This document shows, piece after piece, positions 49,129 to 59,176 of a DNA stretch of 64,000 nt. The stretch is from Chryseobacterium gleum (GTDB lineage Bacteria > Bacteroidota > Bacteroidia > Flavobacteriales_D > Crocinitomicaceae): NCBI GenBank assembly GCA_945897565.1, contig CAMDFN010000005.1:1-64000 (forward strand). The letters are read 5' to 3'. The notes beneath the pieces were generated by a model. That model ran no database searches, was not told where the DNA came from, and was given only the letters and a program-made list of their open reading frames with translations. The position numbers and the translations under genes are program-made. Within the stretch, counting starts at the first letter, position 1; each line of letters begins with the position of its first letter.

Positions 49129-49800
49129 ATGAAAAATACCCTATTTTTTTGTATTTTCTTTTTCCATGTGGTCCATGCCCAAAAATTCTCCATGGATGTA
49201 TCTTATAAATACATGTATGCCAAACAATGGGACCGTTCCATTCAATTGTACAATTTCAGTAGACCTTGGCTCATTGAAAAACAGCCATTATTTATGCATG
49301 GGTTCAACGCGTCTTTTAACTATACACTATCAACAAAACAAGAACTAATTCATGGCCTGTCCTTTGATCTTTCATTTTTTAGGAGTGTTGCGGAAAATAA
49401 AAACATGGCGAATGCAATCAATTTGTACATCAGTAATTTGGGATATTTTGCGCGCAAGGACTTTAGCATTCTTCACTCGAATTGTTATACTGAAATGAGA
49501 TTGGCTTTGACAATAAGCGGGCTTTTTCGAAGGGTAAACCAAGAGCCTATTCTAGTGGATGAAACGCCAACTCGGGCATTCGGAATAGGCTCCGATGTAC
49601 AAATGAAGTTTGGCTATTCTTTACCATGTTTAGCGGAAATTAAGGGCTCCTTGTTTTTGGCGATTTCCTATGCTCCCTATGTTTATTCCCCATATAGCGA
49701 AAGTGTCTTAAATCAAACGATGGGTATTACAAACCATTATGGCACGGGGATAGTTGGTGCGCAAATTGGATTTAGAAAAGGATTTGCTTTAAGTCGTTAA
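49129..49800 (+). CDS. hypothetical exported protein
   Basis: Signal peptide; begins 3 bp after the amine oxidase stop. Confidence 0.7.
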   Translation: MKNTLFFCIFFFHVVHAQKFSMDVSYKYMYAKQWDRSIQLYNFSRPWLIEKQPLFMHGFNASFNYTLSTKQELIHGLSFDLSFFRSVAENKNMANAINLYISNLGYFARKDFSILHSNCYTEMRLALTISGLFRRVNQEPILVDETPTRAFGIGSDVQMKFGYSLPCLAEIKGSLFLAISYAPYVYSPYSESVLNQTMGITNHYGTGIVGAQIGFRKGFALSR

Positions 49801-49860
49801 CTTTCAAATTATCCAGCTAGAAGCAGAGGTCTTGCCCTTAACTTAGGTCAATAAATCAAC

Positions 49861-51453
49861 CTACGCCTCTAATTTGAAGGCAGATGTTTGGTGGAAAGTG
49901 AGATCGGGGTAGTCTTGTTCGGCCATCTGCAATAAAAATGGTGTTTCTGCCAAGAAAACGAGATTTTCATCTTTGTCTAAGGCCAAATAATTGCTTTTGG
50001 CACGCTTGAAATTTGCGAATTGTTCAGGATTGGTAGTGGTGATCCAGCAAGCCTTGAAATAATTGCGCGGCACAAAACGGCAATTGGCGCCGTACTCGTG
50101 AATAAGGCGGTAGTTGATGACCTCAAATTGAAGCTGCCCCACCGTACCGACAATTTTACGGTTACCCGGCTGTTGTATGAACAACTGCGCTACTCCTTCG
50201 TCAATGAGTTGGCGAATGCCTTTTTCTAATTGCTTAGATTTCAAAGGATCGAGGTTTTCTAGTTCCTGGAAAATTTCTGGAGAAAAGGAAGGCACCCCTT
50301 TAAAGCGCATCTTTTCACCTGTGGTGAGGGTATCGCCGATTTTGAACGAACCGGTGTCGTACAAACCGATGACATCGCCAGGATAGGCGTCGTCGATGAC
50401 GCTTTTGTCTTGGGCCATGAATGACGTTGGATTGGCAAATTTCATGTCTTTGCTCAAGCGTACGTGGTGGTAAAATTTATTGCGTTCAAAACGACCAGAT
50501 ACAATGCGCAAAAAGGCAATGCGGTCGCGGTGTTTGGGATCGAGGTTGGCGTGGATTTTAAAAACAAAGCCAGAAAAGCGGTCGTCGTCGGGCGCTACCA
50601 TGCGGGTATCGCTTTCGCGCCCTTGTGGCGATGGTGATATCTCGCAAAAGGTATCGAGTAATTCCTTTACGCCAAAGTTATTGACGGCAGAACCAAAAAA
50701 TACAGGCGCTACATCGCCAGCCAAGTAGGTGTTGCGATCAAATGCATCATAAACACCCTCTACTACGTCTATTTCTTCTCTGAGTTCATTTGCGGCATTT
50801 TCACCGACTATTTGATCTAAAGTAGGGTCGGTCAGACTAGAAATTGAGACCACCTCGTCTGAAATTTTGGTTTTGTTGGCTGCAAAAAGATTGAGTCCTT
50901 TTTGGTAGATGTTATAGACACCTTGAAAGCGATCGCCCATGCCAATTGGCCAAGTAAGCGGACAAACTTTGATGGATAATTTGGCTTCTAATTCATCGAG
51001 TAAGTCAAAAGCTTCTTTGCCATCGCGGTCCATTTTGTTGATAAAGATGATGACCGGTGTTTTGCGCATCCGACACACTTCCATGAGGCGTTCTGTTTGC
51101 GCTTCTACTCCATTGGCGCAGTCGATGACCAAAATAACGCTGTCTACTGCGGTGAGGGTGCGAAAGGTGTCTTCGGCGAAGTCTTTGTGACCGGGTGTGT
51201 CTAGGATATTGATTTGTTTGCCGTTGTAGGCAAATGCCATGACGGAAGTTGCTACGGAGATACCGCGTTGCTTTTCAATTTCCATGAAGTCTGAAGTGGC
51301 CGACTTCTTGATTTTGTTGTTTTTTACAGCCCCCGCAGTTTGAATGGCCCCACCAAAAAGCAAGAGCTTTTCTGTTAGGGTGGTTTTACCCGCATCTGGG
51401 TGGGAAATAATGCCGAAGGTGCGGCGTTTCTCGGTGGCTTCTGTGAATCTCAT
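49861..51453 (-). CDS. prfC: peptide chain release factor 3
   Basis: '[35 protein letters not shown]', '[21 protein letters not shown]', '[16 protein letters not shown]'. Confidence 0.96.
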   Translation of the reverse strand: MRFTEATEKRRTFGIISHPDAGKTTLTEKLLLFGGAIQTAGAVKNNKIKKSATSDFMEIEKQRGISVATSVMAFAYNGKQINILDTPGHKDFAEDTFRTLTAVDSVILVIDCANGVEAQTERLMEVCRMRKTPVIIFINKMDRDGKEAFDLLDELEAKLSIKVCPLTWPIGMGDRFQGVYNIYQKGLNLFAANKTKISDEVVSISSLTDPTLDQIVGENAANELREEIDVVEGVYDAFDRNTYLAGDVAPVFFGSAVNNFGVKELLDTFCEISPSPQGRESDTRMVAPDDDRFSGFVFKIHANLDPKHRDRIAFLRIVSGRFERNKFYHHVRLSKDMKFANPTSFMAQDKSVIDDAYPGDVIGLYDTGSFKIGDTLTTGEKMRFKGVPSFSPEIFQELENLDPLKSKQLEKGIRQLIDEGVAQLFIQQPGNRKIVGTVGQLQFEVINYRLIHEYGANCRFVPRNYFKACWITTTNPEQFANFKRAKSNYLALDKDENLVFLAETPFLLQMAEQDYPDLTFHQTSAFKLEA

Positions 51454-51465
51454 GGGGCTCAACAT

Positions 51466-51492
51466 AAAAAAAGACCGCAAAGCGGTCTTTAA
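51466..51492 (-). terminator. Rho-independent terminator downstream of ndk
   Basis: AAAGACCGC-AAA-GCGGTCTTT. Confidence 0.7.
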
Positions 51493-51513
51493 CAATCTAT
51501 TTGTATGGCGAAA

Positions 51514-51933
51514 TTAGAAAATTTCGTTGGCAGCAAAATGAAATTTACCTTCGATTTCAGCGTTTTCGTCTGAATCTGAACCGTGAACAGCATTGCGACC
51601 TTTGTTTTCAGCATAAGCTTGACGGATAGTGCCGTCTGCAGCCTCAGCTGGGTCTGTAGCGCCGACAAGCGCACGGAAATCTGCTACAGCGTTGTCTTTT
51701 TCGAGAATTGCTGCAACAATTGGGCCGCTGGTCATGTATTCAACGAGTTCGCCGTAGAACGGACGCTCTGCGTGAACAGCATAGAATTCTTTGGCTTGCG
51801 CTTCAGAAAGCATTGTGTATTTCATCGCTTTGATCTCAAAGCCTGCACCGATGATCATGTCGATGATTTTGCCCATGTGCCCGTTTTCGATTGCATCGGG
51901 CTTAAGCATTGTAAAAGTTCTGTTGGTAGCCAT
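51514..51933 (-). CDS. ndk: nucleoside-diphosphate kinase
   Basis: '[23 protein letters not shown]', '[38 protein letters not shown]'. Confidence 0.97.
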   Translation of the reverse strand: MATNRTFTMLKPDAIENGHMGKIIDMIIGAGFEIKAMKYTMLSEAQAKEFYAVHAERPFYGELVEYMTSGPIVAAILEKDNAVADFRALVGATDPAEAADGTIRQAYAENKGRNAVHGSDSDENAEIEGKFHFAANEIF

Positions 51934-51990
51934 GTATTTTCTTTATTTTGGGTGCAAAGATACCACTTTTTTAAAAATTCTAGCAGCTTA

Positions 51991-54411
51991 TTACTTTGCT
52001 TTTTTGGTGATGAACTCAATGATGATGCCTAAAGTGGGTTGCAACAGACCAGAAGCGTTTGCCAATAATTTGGTTTGGTAGCGCGTTGGGTCGTTGGGGT
52101 CGACAACCGGTTGGTTATTGGCATCCGTTTCTACAAGTAAAATAGGTGCTAGCTGCGCTTTGAAACCATACGCGTTTTGTACATCAAAATAGAAGTTCAT
52201 GTTGAATTTATCTAGATAGAGTTTTTTATCTACACGGATATTCAACTGATGAAAGCTTGACTCGCGCGCGGTATTGAGTTTGGTGTAATCGAGAACTCCG
52301 GTTCCGTTTACATCCCAATTACTGGCTAAACTTGAAGTGGCGATATCATAAGGTGTGTAAGGCGCACCGCCCGAAAACAACCAACGCATGCCAAACTCCC
52401 AACCGTTTTTAAAGCGCTTCCCTCCTGTTAAAGACACAATATGTCGGCTGTCCCATGAAGTCGGTACATACACGTTGTTTTTGTCTAAGAATTCTGAACG
52501 CACCCATGTGTAGGCCAACACCGCATAAAAACCTTTGTATAATTTTTGTTGGTAGAGGAATTCTGCGCCGTAGCTTCTTCCGCTTGAAGTTGAACTAATG
52601 GGCTCATTGCCCACAACGCCAAAATCAGAACCGATGTTTGCCAGAGAAATCGAATCTTCAATGGAGAAAGGATAGTAATTGTATTTTTTATAAAAACCTT
52701 CTAAGGTCACGCGCGCATTCCACTTGAGTAAGTACTCGGTACCCAAAACAAAGTGGTCGGCCTGAATGTAGCGAACGCCGTTTTGTTGATTGACCAACTC
52801 GCCTGCTGGATTGCGGTAACCTAAGATGGTATAAGCTGGCAACTGGTGGTAGCGCGCAATATTGGTGTTGATAGCCCAATCTTCGGTCAAGCGATAAGAA
52901 GCCGAGAACATCGGTGAAAACTGCTTGAACGGATTGCGCATTTGAGTGCTGTAAGATGTGCCGTCCATGCGAAGGCCAAGAGACAAACGCAAGCGCTCGT
53001 TTAAAACAGTACGGCTCAATTGCGTAAAAGCAGCATATTTGTGCAGGTTGAGCGTAGACTCAAAGTCGATGACAGCCGGTTGGCCAAAGATGGTGAGTTT
53101 TTGATAGGTATCGGAGAAATATTTAGCGAATTCATAGCCTAGCCCAACGTTCCAACGCCAGCCGTTTTTGAGATAGGTGTGTTCAAAACGCAGTTTATTT
53201 TCAGCCTCAAAGGAAGTGTAGTCTTGGAGCAAGTTTTGTGGCTCCTCAACCATGTCTTTGTAGCGATAGGCGCGGTTGTTGAGCATATTGCGACTAGCTA
53301 CAACTGTTTGAATGGATGATTTGGAAGAGTGCTGCCAAACGGCACCCATGGTGTAGTTCCATTGACCTTGCTGCGGTAGATTTCCGAGAATAAAGTTGTT
53401 ATATTCCACTTGAGCTGTGTCGGTGAGGCCGTCATTAACGCTCGAGTTAAGTCCAAACTGATCAAGTGCGCCCAAACCGATGATAGACAACTTGTTTTTG
53501 GGGTCTAGTTGAAAGTTGAACTTGAATTGGTAGTCGTTGTAGGTCGGTAGAATCGGCAATTTGAGCGCTGCAAATAGCAATTGCAAATAAGAGCGGCGAA
53601 TAGAGAAAATAAAGTCGCCTTTAGCGCCGATTGGACCATCTAAGGTGAGGGCTGCATCTGAAGAACCGAGTGCAAAATTGGTGATCAGTGCGTCTTTATT
53701 GCCATCTTTTTGCTTGAATGAAAGTACTGAGGAAAGCCCATTGGCGCGGTTGGCCGGAAAGGCGCCCGAATAAAATTCTACCTCTCTGATAAAGTTGACG
53801 TTGAGTAAGCCAACAGGTCCGCCACTGCTGCCTTGCGTAGCAAAGTGATTGATATTGGGCACTTCGATGCCATCTAAATAAAATTTGTTTTCGCCCGGCG
53901 AGCCACCTCTAATGATGATGTCGTTTCTAAATGAAGCGCGGGCAGCTACACCAGGAAGCGCGGCAATGACTTTACTCACATCGCGGTTGGCGCCTGGTAG
54001 GCGCTCAATTTCTGTAGCGCTCAGTGTTTTAAGCGAATTGGGCGACTCTGCTTTGCGCTGAAAAGGCGCCGCACTTACCTTCACATCTTTGGAGGTTTGT
54101 ACTTTTTCTTCGAGCTCGACATTGAGCTCCGTTGGGCGCGCATTGGTAATCAGTACCTCTGACTGTATTTTGTCTTCGAAACCAGGCGCACTAATTTTAA
54201 CGGTATAGATACCCGGAGCAAGCGCTTCAAAGCTAAACCGACCATCGAGGTCAACGGCTTTGAGCTGCTGAAGCTCTACAATTGAAACTTTAGCAGGAAA
54301 AACAAGGATTCCGTTGGCGGCATTACTGACTTTACCAGACAACACGCCTGTTTGGGCAAAGAGGGAAAGCGGAAAAATAAAAAAGAAAAGGGTTTGGAGA
54401 GTGCGTTTCAT
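51991..54411 (-). CDS. TonB-dependent receptor with carboxypeptidase-regulatory-like N-terminal domain
   Basis: 'GVLSGKVSNAANGILVFPAKVSIVEL', plug 'IERLPGANRDVSKVIAALPGVAARASFRNDIIIRGGSPGENKFYLDGIEVPNINHF'. Confidence 0.95.
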   Translation of the reverse strand: MKRTLQTLFFFIFPLSLFAQTGVLSGKVSNAANGILVFPAKVSIVELQQLKAVDLDGRFSFEALAPGIYTVKISAPGFEDKIQSEVLITNARPTELNVELEEKVQTSKDVKVSAAPFQRKAESPNSLKTLSATEIERLPGANRDVSKVIAALPGVAARASFRNDIIIRGGSPGENKFYLDGIEVPNINHFATQGSSGGPVGLLNVNFIREVEFYSGAFPANRANGLSSVLSFKQKDGNKDALITNFALGSSDAALTLDGPIGAKGDFIFSIRRSYLQLLFAALKLPILPTYNDYQFKFNFQLDPKNKLSIIGLGALDQFGLNSSVNDGLTDTAQVEYNNFILGNLPQQGQWNYTMGAVWQHSSKSSIQTVVASRNMLNNRAYRYKDMVEEPQNLLQDYTSFEAENKLRFEHTYLKNGWRWNVGLGYEFAKYFSDTYQKLTIFGQPAVIDFESTLNLHKYAAFTQLSRTVLNERLRLSLGLRMDGTSYSTQMRNPFKQFSPMFSASYRLTEDWAINTNIARYHQLPAYTILGYRNPAGELVNQQNGVRYIQADHFVLGTEYLLKWNARVTLEGFYKKYNYYPFSIEDSISLANIGSDFGVVGNEPISSTSSGRSYGAEFLYQQKLYKGFYAVLAYTWVRSEFLDKNNVYVPTSWDSRHIVSLTGGKRFKNGWEFGMRWLFSGGAPYTPYDIATSSLASNWDVNGTGVLDYTKLNTARESSFHQLNIRVDKKLYLDKFNMNFYFDVQNAYGFKAQLAPILLVETDANNQPVVDPNDPTRYQTKLLANASGLLQPTLGIIIEFITKKAK

Positions 54412-54465
54412 TTTTTGTTGAAGTTTGGTAAGACAAAAAAAGAACAAAAGTTCAACAAAAAAGTT

Positions 54466-54912
54466 TTATTCTGTGGGTATTTTATCCGTTCGTACCCATT
54501 CTTGGGTCCTGTAAAACGGACCAATATAGCCGCGCACATTGAGTTTATCGTTGTTGTTTTCGTTCAGCCACATCGAACAGGTGTAGGTTTTGCCATTGTC
54601 TGGATCGAGGATAGTGCCATCTTCCCATTGAGACCCACTCCATTGCATTTGCTTGACAATGAGCATGCCCATGACGGGCTGATTGTAAAGTTTGCCACTG
54701 CACTCGGTGCATTTGGAATTTGGGCCGTCTTTTCCTCTTTTATAAATGTAAACGACTTTACCGTAGAGCACACCGTCTTTTTTGTAAAGTTCGACAATTG
54801 ATTTTTTGTAGCCAGTGGCGTCGTCTATGGTGATCCATAAACCAGAACAAGACTGCGAATAGGCAAGTAAACCTATCCAAAAAAACAAAGAAAAGGAAAT
54901 GAATTTAAGCAT
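54466..54912 (-). CDS. DUF2147 domain-containing protein
   Basis: 'GLWITIDDATGYKKSIVELYKKDGVLYGKVV...MGMLIVKQMQWSGSQWEDGTILDPDNGKTYTCSMWLNENNNDKLNVRGYIG'. Confidence 0.88.
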   Translation of the reverse strand: MLKFISFSLFFWIGLLAYSQSCSGLWITIDDATGYKKSIVELYKKDGVLYGKVVYIYKRGKDGPNSKCTECSGKLYNQPVMGMLIVKQMQWSGSQWEDGTILDPDNGKTYTCSMWLNENNNDKLNVRGYIGPFYRTQEWVRTDKIPTE

Positions 54913-55468
54913 GTTGAGCGATCTGTATAAAATTGCGCAAAATTTCTTTACCGAGTGGCGTCAAGACCGATTCTGGATGAAATTGCACGCCGTAAACCTT
55001 TAATTCAGGTCTTTCAAAAGCCATGGGCACACCACTTTGGCTTTTGGCACTGATCCAGTCTGGCGGACAAACCACCTTCCAAGAATGATACAGCCCCACT
55101 TCAATATGTGAAGGTAAGTGCTTAAATAAGCCTTGGTGGTGTTGGATATTGATTTTTTCTGAAACCCCGTGTCTGACTTCACTTTGATTTTCGAGTGTAC
55201 CGCCCAGGTGTTCAACCAGGGCTTGCATGCCCAAACACACTCCTAGGATTGGTTTTTTACCAACAAACTCTTGTAGCAAGGCAGCGAGACCTTCTTTTTC
55301 TGACGGAAGACCCGGCCCTGGGGATAAAACAATGGCGTTTGCCTGCCCAACGATCTCTCGCGAAAGTTGGTCATGACGCACTACCGTAAGTTTCAACTCC
55401 ATTGCCTCGAGGTAATGGGCAAGGTTGTACGTAAAGGAGTCATAAAAATCAATCAAAAGAACCCTCAC
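54905..55468 (-). CDS. anthranilate/aminodeoxychorismate synthase component II (glutamine amidotransferase)
   Basis: 'LLIDFYDSFTYNLAHYLE', 'LSPGPGLPSE', 'PILGVCLGMQAL', 'VYGVQFHPESVLTPLG'. Confidence 0.93.
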   Translation of the reverse strand: MRVLLIDFYDSFTYNLAHYLEAMELKLTVVRHDQLSREIVGQANAIVLSPGPGLPSEKEGLAALLQEFVGKKPILGVCLGMQALVEHLGGTLENQSEVRHGVSEKINIQHHQGLFKHLPSHIEVGLYHSWKVVCPPDWISAKSQSGVPMAFERPELKVYGVQFHPESVLTPLGKEILRNFIQIAQHA

Positions 55469-55518
55469 GTAGCTTGTTTTTTGTTACTTTGCAAAAGTAG
55501 TAAATTCAAGCACTCGGC

Positions 55519-55905
55519 ATGTCAGCAGTTAAAATACCCATTCAGATTCCCAACGCACCTGCTCCGGTTGGCCCCTACAGCCAAGCCATTCTCAAGGGCG
55601 ATACGCTCTATATCAGTGGGCAAATTCCTCTGAATCCGAGCACTGGCTTACTTGAAATAGAAACGATAGAAATGGCTACAAATCGGGTGCTCCTCAATAT
55701 TGACGCGTTGCTTCAAGAAGCGGGCTTTGGTAGCGAAGACGTCGTGATGGTGAGTATATTTATGAAAGACCTACAAGAATTTCAAGCCATGAATCAGGTA
55801 TATGCCTCCTATTTCAAAGGGATTGCACCTGCCCGCCAGACCGTACAGGTTGCCAGGCTTCCGCTCGACGTAACCATTGAAATCTCTTGCATCGCTCAAA
55901 AATGA
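55519..55905 (+). CDS. RidA family protein
   Basis: 'IPNAPAPVGPYSQAILKGDTLYISGQIPLNPSTG', 'RQTVQVARLPLDVTIEISCIA'. Confidence 0.95.
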   Translation: MSAVKIPIQIPNAPAPVGPYSQAILKGDTLYISGQIPLNPSTGLLEIETIEMATNRVLLNIDALLQEAGFGSEDVVMVSIFMKDLQEFQAMNQVYASYFKGIAPARQTVQVARLPLDVTIEISCIAQK

Positions 55906-57830
55906 CCTCCGAACACCACTTTGATTTGAGTGTCGTGATTGTCAACTACAATGTAGCGAACTTTCTAGAGCAGTGCTTGAACAGTGTTTTTGCGGCCAGC
56001 CAAAACTTGCGCATCGAAGTATTTGTCGTGGACAACAACAGTGTGGACGGTTCGGTAACGTTAGTTAGAGAAAAATTCCCGTCGGTTCAGCTGTTGGCCA
56101 ATACAGATAATGTTGGTTTTTCAAAAGCCAACAACCAAGCAATCCACTTGAGTAAAGGACGTTATGTTTTATTGCTCAACCCAGATACGGTTGTAGAGCA
56201 AGACACCTTCGATAAATGCGTTGCCTACATGGATGCGCACCCAAAAGCCGGAGGGCTGGGCGTGCGCATGCTCGATGGAAAAGGACGCTTTTTGCCAGAA
56301 TCGAAACGGGGCCTACCTACTCCGGCCGTATCGTTTTATAAGATATTTGGCTTGTCTAAGTTGTTTCCGAAAAGCAAAAAATTCGGCACCTACCATTTGG
56401 GCTTTCTCGATGAGCATCAAACGCACGAAATAGATGTTTTGAGCGGTGCCTTTATGCTGATGCGTGCCGAAACGCTAGATAAAGTTGGCCTGCTCGACGA
56501 AGCCTTTTTTATGTACGGAGAAGACATCGATTTGTCTTACCGCATTCAGCTGGGCGGTTATTCCAACGTTTATTTTCCCGAGACAAAAATCATCCATTAC
56601 AAAGGAGAAAGCACCAAAAAAGGGTCTTTGAACTATGTTTTTGTCTTTTACAAGGCCATGGTTATTTTTGCTAAAAAGCATTTTTCTGCGCGCTATGCGC
56701 GTATTTTCTCGTTCGCTATCCACATGGCTATTTACCTCAGAGCGAGCGCTTCTATTCTCAAACGCGTTGTCACCAACTTAAGTTGGCCGCTTACAGATGC
56801 CGCTATTTCATACGGACTCTTGTATATCTTGGCCCAACAATGGGAACAACATCAAATTCTATTTCCAGCATGGGCCTATGACGTTCTTATTCCTTTCTAT
56901 GTAAGTATTTGGATTTTCTATTCCTGGCTTTTTGGCCTCTACGATCGAGGTACGCAAGTACATCAAATATGGAAAAGCACTTTTTTAGGTACTATTGCTA
57001 TTTTAGTTGCCTATGCTTTATTTCCGAATGAATGGCAATTTTCAAGGCTTTTTATCTTATTAGGTGCCGCTGGATTTTTAGTTGCCTATTACCTCACTCG
57101 TTCATTGAAAGAACTACTGAGCAAAGGCCGAATTGACTTCGGTAAACTCCCTAAAAAACGCTTTGGCATTGTAGCCAACCAAGAAGAATTTAACCGCATT
57201 GCTGACTTGTTAAAAGCTACGTACCCTGAGATAGAACAAATCTATCAAATTGCCATTAGCGAGCTCCCTGCAAATGCTGGCGCTCAGCTAGAAGACATCA
57301 TTCGGGTGCGCCAGCTCAATGAAATGATTTTCTCGGCCAAAGATGTGGGTACATCCAAGATCATCCAATACATGGCCGATACCGCTACACTCGACCTCGA
57401 ATACAAAATTGCCCAACCTGATACCAGCTACCTCATCGGAAGTTCTTCCATTGATCAAGCTGGCGCATACTACAACATACACTTTGACGCCTTGCAACTA
57501 CCCGCCAACAAGCGCATCAAGCGCCTTTTTGACCTTATCTTGGCTACCCTATTGCTATTGCTCAGCCCCCTCCTATTTTGGTGTTTTCACAAGCCTAAAC
57601 AATTCATCAAAAATATTTTTCAAGTTTTATTTGGTCGCTGTTCTTTTGTGGGCGTCAGGTCTCAGCAAGACAGCTCCAAAAAAGGTAAACTTTGCATCCT
57701 GCAACCACAACTAAATAAAGAGCAACCATCTGAATTACAAGCATTTATTTACACCAAAACCTACGCCCTCACCCATGACCTCACCTCTGTCTGGATGCAA
57801 CTAAGGCTGCTAGACAACGAACCGCACTAA
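55902..57830 (+). CDS. GT2 family glycosyltransferase fused to a degenerate polyprenyl sugar-phosphate transferase-like membrane region
   Basis: 'LSVVIVNYNVANFLEQCLNSVFAAS...VVDNNSVDGS', 'LLNPDTVVEQDTF', then TM segments, 'NKRIKRLFDLILATLLLLLSPLLFW' and 'GRCSFVGVRS'. Confidence 0.88.
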   Translation: MTSEHHFDLSVVIVNYNVANFLEQCLNSVFAASQNLRIEVFVVDNNSVDGSVTLVREKFPSVQLLANTDNVGFSKANNQAIHLSKGRYVLLLNPDTVVEQDTFDKCVAYMDAHPKAGGLGVRMLDGKGRFLPESKRGLPTPAVSFYKIFGLSKLFPKSKKFGTYHLGFLDEHQTHEIDVLSGAFMLMRAETLDKVGLLDEAFFMYGEDIDLSYRIQLGGYSNVYFPETKIIHYKGESTKKGSLNYVFVFYKAMVIFAKKHFSARYARIFSFAIHMAIYLRASASILKRVVTNLSWPLTDAAISYGLLYILAQQWEQHQILFPAWAYDVLIPFYVSIWIFYSWLFGLYDRGTQVHQIWKSTFLGTIAILVAYALFPNEWQFSRLFILLGAAGFLVAYYLTRSLKELLSKGRIDFGKLPKKRFGIVANQEEFNRIADLLKATYPEIEQIYQIAISELPANAGAQLEDIIRVRQLNEMIFSAKDVGTSKIIQYMADTATLDLEYKIAQPDTSYLIGSSSIDQAGAYYNIHFDALQLPANKRIKRLFDLILATLLLLLSPLLFWCFHKPKQFIKNIFQVLFGRCSFVGVRSQQDSSKKGKLCILQPQLNKEQPSELQAFIYTKTYALTHDLTSVWMQLRLLDNEPH

Positions 57831-57887
57831 TATTTGTCTGAATTTGCTTAATTTTGCAGGCAAATCAACGACATCAATTTTCAATAC

Positions 57888-59174
57888 ATGGCACAAATAG
57901 AAATTCGTCTTCCCAAAATGGGAGAAAGCGTCACCGAAGCAACCATTACCAATTGGCTCAAAAACATTGGCGATTCAGTTGCCATGGACGAACCGCTCGT
58001 TGAAGTTGCTACAGACAAAGTAGACAACGAACTTCCTTCTGAAGCAGCCGGCACCCTGATCCAAATTCTTTTTGAAAAAGACCAAGTTGCGCAAGTTGGC
58101 GATGTCATTGCCATTCTTTCTACCGACGGAAGTGCCGCACCTGCACCCGCTGCACCAGCACCTGCTGCTGTCAGCACACCGACAGAAACAAGCAACACCG
58201 TTGTTGCCAACAACGCCCCAACAGCAGTAGCGCCGTTAACCAAAGGTGCCGAGGGTCGTTTCTACTCTCCACTCGTGCGCACTATTGCTCAAAAAGAAAA
58301 TATAAGCGCGCAAGAATTAGCCGCTATCCAAGGGACGGGTCAAGACGGCCGCGTCACCAAAAAAGACATCCTTAGCTTTTTGGAGACAAGAGGCAGCGCA
58401 CCAGTAAGTGCAGCAGCAAGCACCAACTTGCCTGCATTCAAAGCGCCAGTAGTTATGCCAAATAGCGGCGATGAAATCATCGAGATGGACCGCATGCGCA
58501 AACTCATTGCAGACCACATGCTCATGTCCGTTCAGGTGTCTCCGCATGTCACCTCTTTTGTCGAGGCAGATGTCACGACTATCGTGAAGTGGCGCGAGCG
58601 CATGAAAAACGAATTCAAAAAACGCGAAGGTGAAAACCTCACTTTTACACCAATCTTTATAGAAGCGGTGGCCAAAGCCATCAAAGACTTCCCAATGATC
58701 AATGTTTCTGTTTCTGGCACAACGATCATCAAGCGCAAAGACATCAATATCGGTATGGCTGCGGCTTTACCAAGCGGCAACCTCATCGTGCCCGTGATCA
58801 AAAACGCTGACCGCATGAATCTTGTTGGTTTGGCCAAAGCAGTGAACGAACTCGCCAACAACGCCCGCAACAACAAACTCAAGCCAGAAGATATCCAAGG
58901 TGGCACCTACACCGTTACCAACGTCGGAACCTTCGGCAACGTAATGGGTACTCCAATTATCAATCAGCCCCAGGTGGCAATTCTTGCACTTGGTGCCATC
59001 AGAAAAGTACCAGCCGTAATCGAAACACCAGAAGGTGACTTCATTGGCATTCGTCACAAAATGTTCTTATCCCACTCCTATGACCACCGCGTTGTCGACG
59101 GAGCACTCGGAGGTCAGTTTGTACGCCGAGTAGCCGATTACCTCGAAGGATTTGATCCAGAAACAAGTATTTAA
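57888..59174 (+). CDS. 2-oxo acid dehydrogenase E2 (dihydrolipoamide acyltransferase)
   Basis: Lipoyl domain 'EPLVEVATDKVDNELPSEAAG'; E3-binding 'YSPLVRTIAQKENISAQELAAIQGTGQDGRVTKKDI'; catalytic 'LSHSYDHRVVDGALGGQF'. Confidence 0.96.
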   Translation: MAQIEIRLPKMGESVTEATITNWLKNIGDSVAMDEPLVEVATDKVDNELPSEAAGTLIQILFEKDQVAQVGDVIAILSTDGSAAPAPAAPAPAAVSTPTETSNTVVANNAPTAVAPLTKGAEGRFYSPLVRTIAQKENISAQELAAIQGTGQDGRVTKKDILSFLETRGSAPVSAAASTNLPAFKAPVVMPNSGDEIIEMDRMRKLIADHMLMSVQVSPHVTSFVEADVTTIVKWRERMKNEFKKREGENLTFTPIFIEAVAKAIKDFPMINVSVSGTTIIKRKDINIGMAAALPSGNLIVPVIKNADRMNLVGLAKAVNELANNARNNKLKPEDIQGGTYTVTNVGTFGNVMGTPIINQPQVAILALGAIRKVPAVIETPEGDFIGIRHKMFLSHSYDHRVVDGALGGQFVRRVADYLEGFDPETSI

Positions 59175-59176
59175 GC

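Noticed and set aside
51583-52032. 149-aa plus-strand ORF
   Set aside because: Antisense of ndk and the start of the receptor-side intergenic region; ndk is unambiguous.
58133-58175. Ala/Pro-rich repetitive stretch
   Set aside because: Ordinary flexible linker between the lipoyl and E3-binding domains of the E2 protein.
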